Below are positions 41,486 through 41,859 of a DNA stretch of 41,859 nt, in pieces. This DNA comes from an uncultured Verrucomicrobiota bacterium (GTDB lineage: Bacteria > Verrucomicrobiota > Kiritimatiellia > CAJWTS01). Location of the stretch: the NCBI GenBank assembly GCA_913047795.1, contig CAJWTS010000034.1:1-41859 (forward strand). Reading direction: 5' to 3'. Position numbers and translations under genes: made by a program. The notes beneath the pieces are model-generated. The model was not told the origin of the DNA. It saw only the letters and a program-made list of their open reading frames with translations, and did not search any database. Within the stretch, counting starts at the first letter, position 1. Each line of letters starts with the position of its first letter.

Positions 41486-41859
41486 CTACTCGATCGACAG
41501 AATCGTACCCGACGCAGCGGACGAGAGATCACCGTCAGAGATGAGCATCTCGCTGTAGGCGCGAACCCTGGTGGACAGGCGCACCTCGTCGAGAAAACCA
41601 ACGTAGCCATTCGCACCGCTGGCGGCAGCCCCGACCGTCAAACGGTCATCCTGGTTCAAGGTGACGATGCTATGGGATGCCGTCGAGACCTGTAGCGCGC
41701 CCCCGTCCGTCAGGTTGGTTGCGTAGAAGACAATCCCGTTGGCCTGGTCGACCTGGTCATAGGAAACCGCGACAAAATAATCCTTGTCCGCAGCAATCGT
41801 GAACCCGGCAGAATCAGATTGATTATCACCACCGCCTTCACTCAGGAACAGCGTCAGGT
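41486..41859 (-). CDS. LamG/concanavalin A-like domain protein, C-terminal part (5' end beyond window)
   Basis: An open frame on the minus strand runs from the right edge to a TAG at 41488-41486 and encodes the last 123 residues of a larger protein. The text has the LamG pattern: FTIAADKDYFVAVSYDQ, IVFYATNLTDGG, LTVGAAASGANGYVGFLDEV and RLSTRVRAYSEM, where the G-x-x-D-E-V-R-L-S stretch is the diagnostic last strand. It ends shortly after in TILSIE. LamG proteins are usually exported and bind carbohydrate or act as adhesion modules. The start codon and any signal peptide lie outside the window. Confidence 0.8.
   Translation of the reverse strand, partial: LTLFLSEGGGDNQSDSAGFTIAADKDYFVAVSYDQVDQANGIVFYATNLTDGGALQVSTASHSIVTLNQDDRLTVGAAASGANGYVGFLDEVRLSTRVRAYSEMLISDGDLSSAASGTILSIE

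Overview
The window is a dense, GC-rich bacterial stretch with no rRNA, tRNA, CRISPR array or insertion sequence that I could see. Its gene content suggests a PVC-superphylum bacterium (Kiritimatiellota, Lentisphaerota or Verrucomicrobiota): a GTP-type PEP carboxykinase, OPT-like DUF6785/DUF6784 membrane proteins, a PqqD/MacB-type ABC locus, a sulfatase-fold enzyme, a Gfo/Idh/MocA oxidoreductase, very large secreted proteins, and few clear Shine-Dalgarno sites. This placement is an inference from gene families, not a phylogenetic result.

Layout. 1-1170: 3' part of pckG followed by a terminator hairpin. 1406-2566: a zinc-ribbon membrane protein convergent with an HNH endonuclease. 2757-16278: a tight eight-gene, same-strand locus holding two OPT-like membrane proteins (one with an inserted jelly-roll-like domain), a 1750-residue fusion of a catalytically degenerate M28-peptidase-like domain to an FtsX/MacB-type permease, a two-CxxC membrane protein, a second MacB-type permease, two LolD/MacB-type ATPases, and a PqqD/RRE-like protein between the two ATPases. 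This is the best candidate for an undescribed system in the window.

16417-25900: small-molecule metabolism. It holds RidA divergent from a PLP aminotransferase, a sugar-nucleotide-type epimerase/dehydrogenase paired with a DapA-family aldolase, a Gfo/Idh/MocA oxidoreductase, an M20 amidohydrolase, an SGNH hydrolase, a sulfatase-fold enzyme with Thr at the nucleophile position, and an EamA-like membrane protein. 25897-26207 holds the remains of a zinc-ribbon protein gene.

26256-41859: large exported proteins. There is a 2297-residue M36 (fungalysin-like) metalloprotease with many accessory domains, and a 1913-residue beta-repeat surface protein preceded by a near-consensus promoter overlapping a 29-bp palindrome. 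Between and after them lie an SDR oxidoreductase, a DNPH1-like deoxynucleotide N-hydrolase, an AAC(3)-fold acetyltransferase homologue, and the 3' end of a LamG-like protein running off the right edge on the minus strand.

Working together. The 2757-16278 genes look like one transcription unit: gaps are small or genes overlap, and two permeases match two ATPases. I infer an envelope export or extraction machine coupled to peptide-like transporters, with the PqqD-like protein as a possible substrate-binding adaptor. No radical SAM enzyme or obvious precursor gene is in the window.
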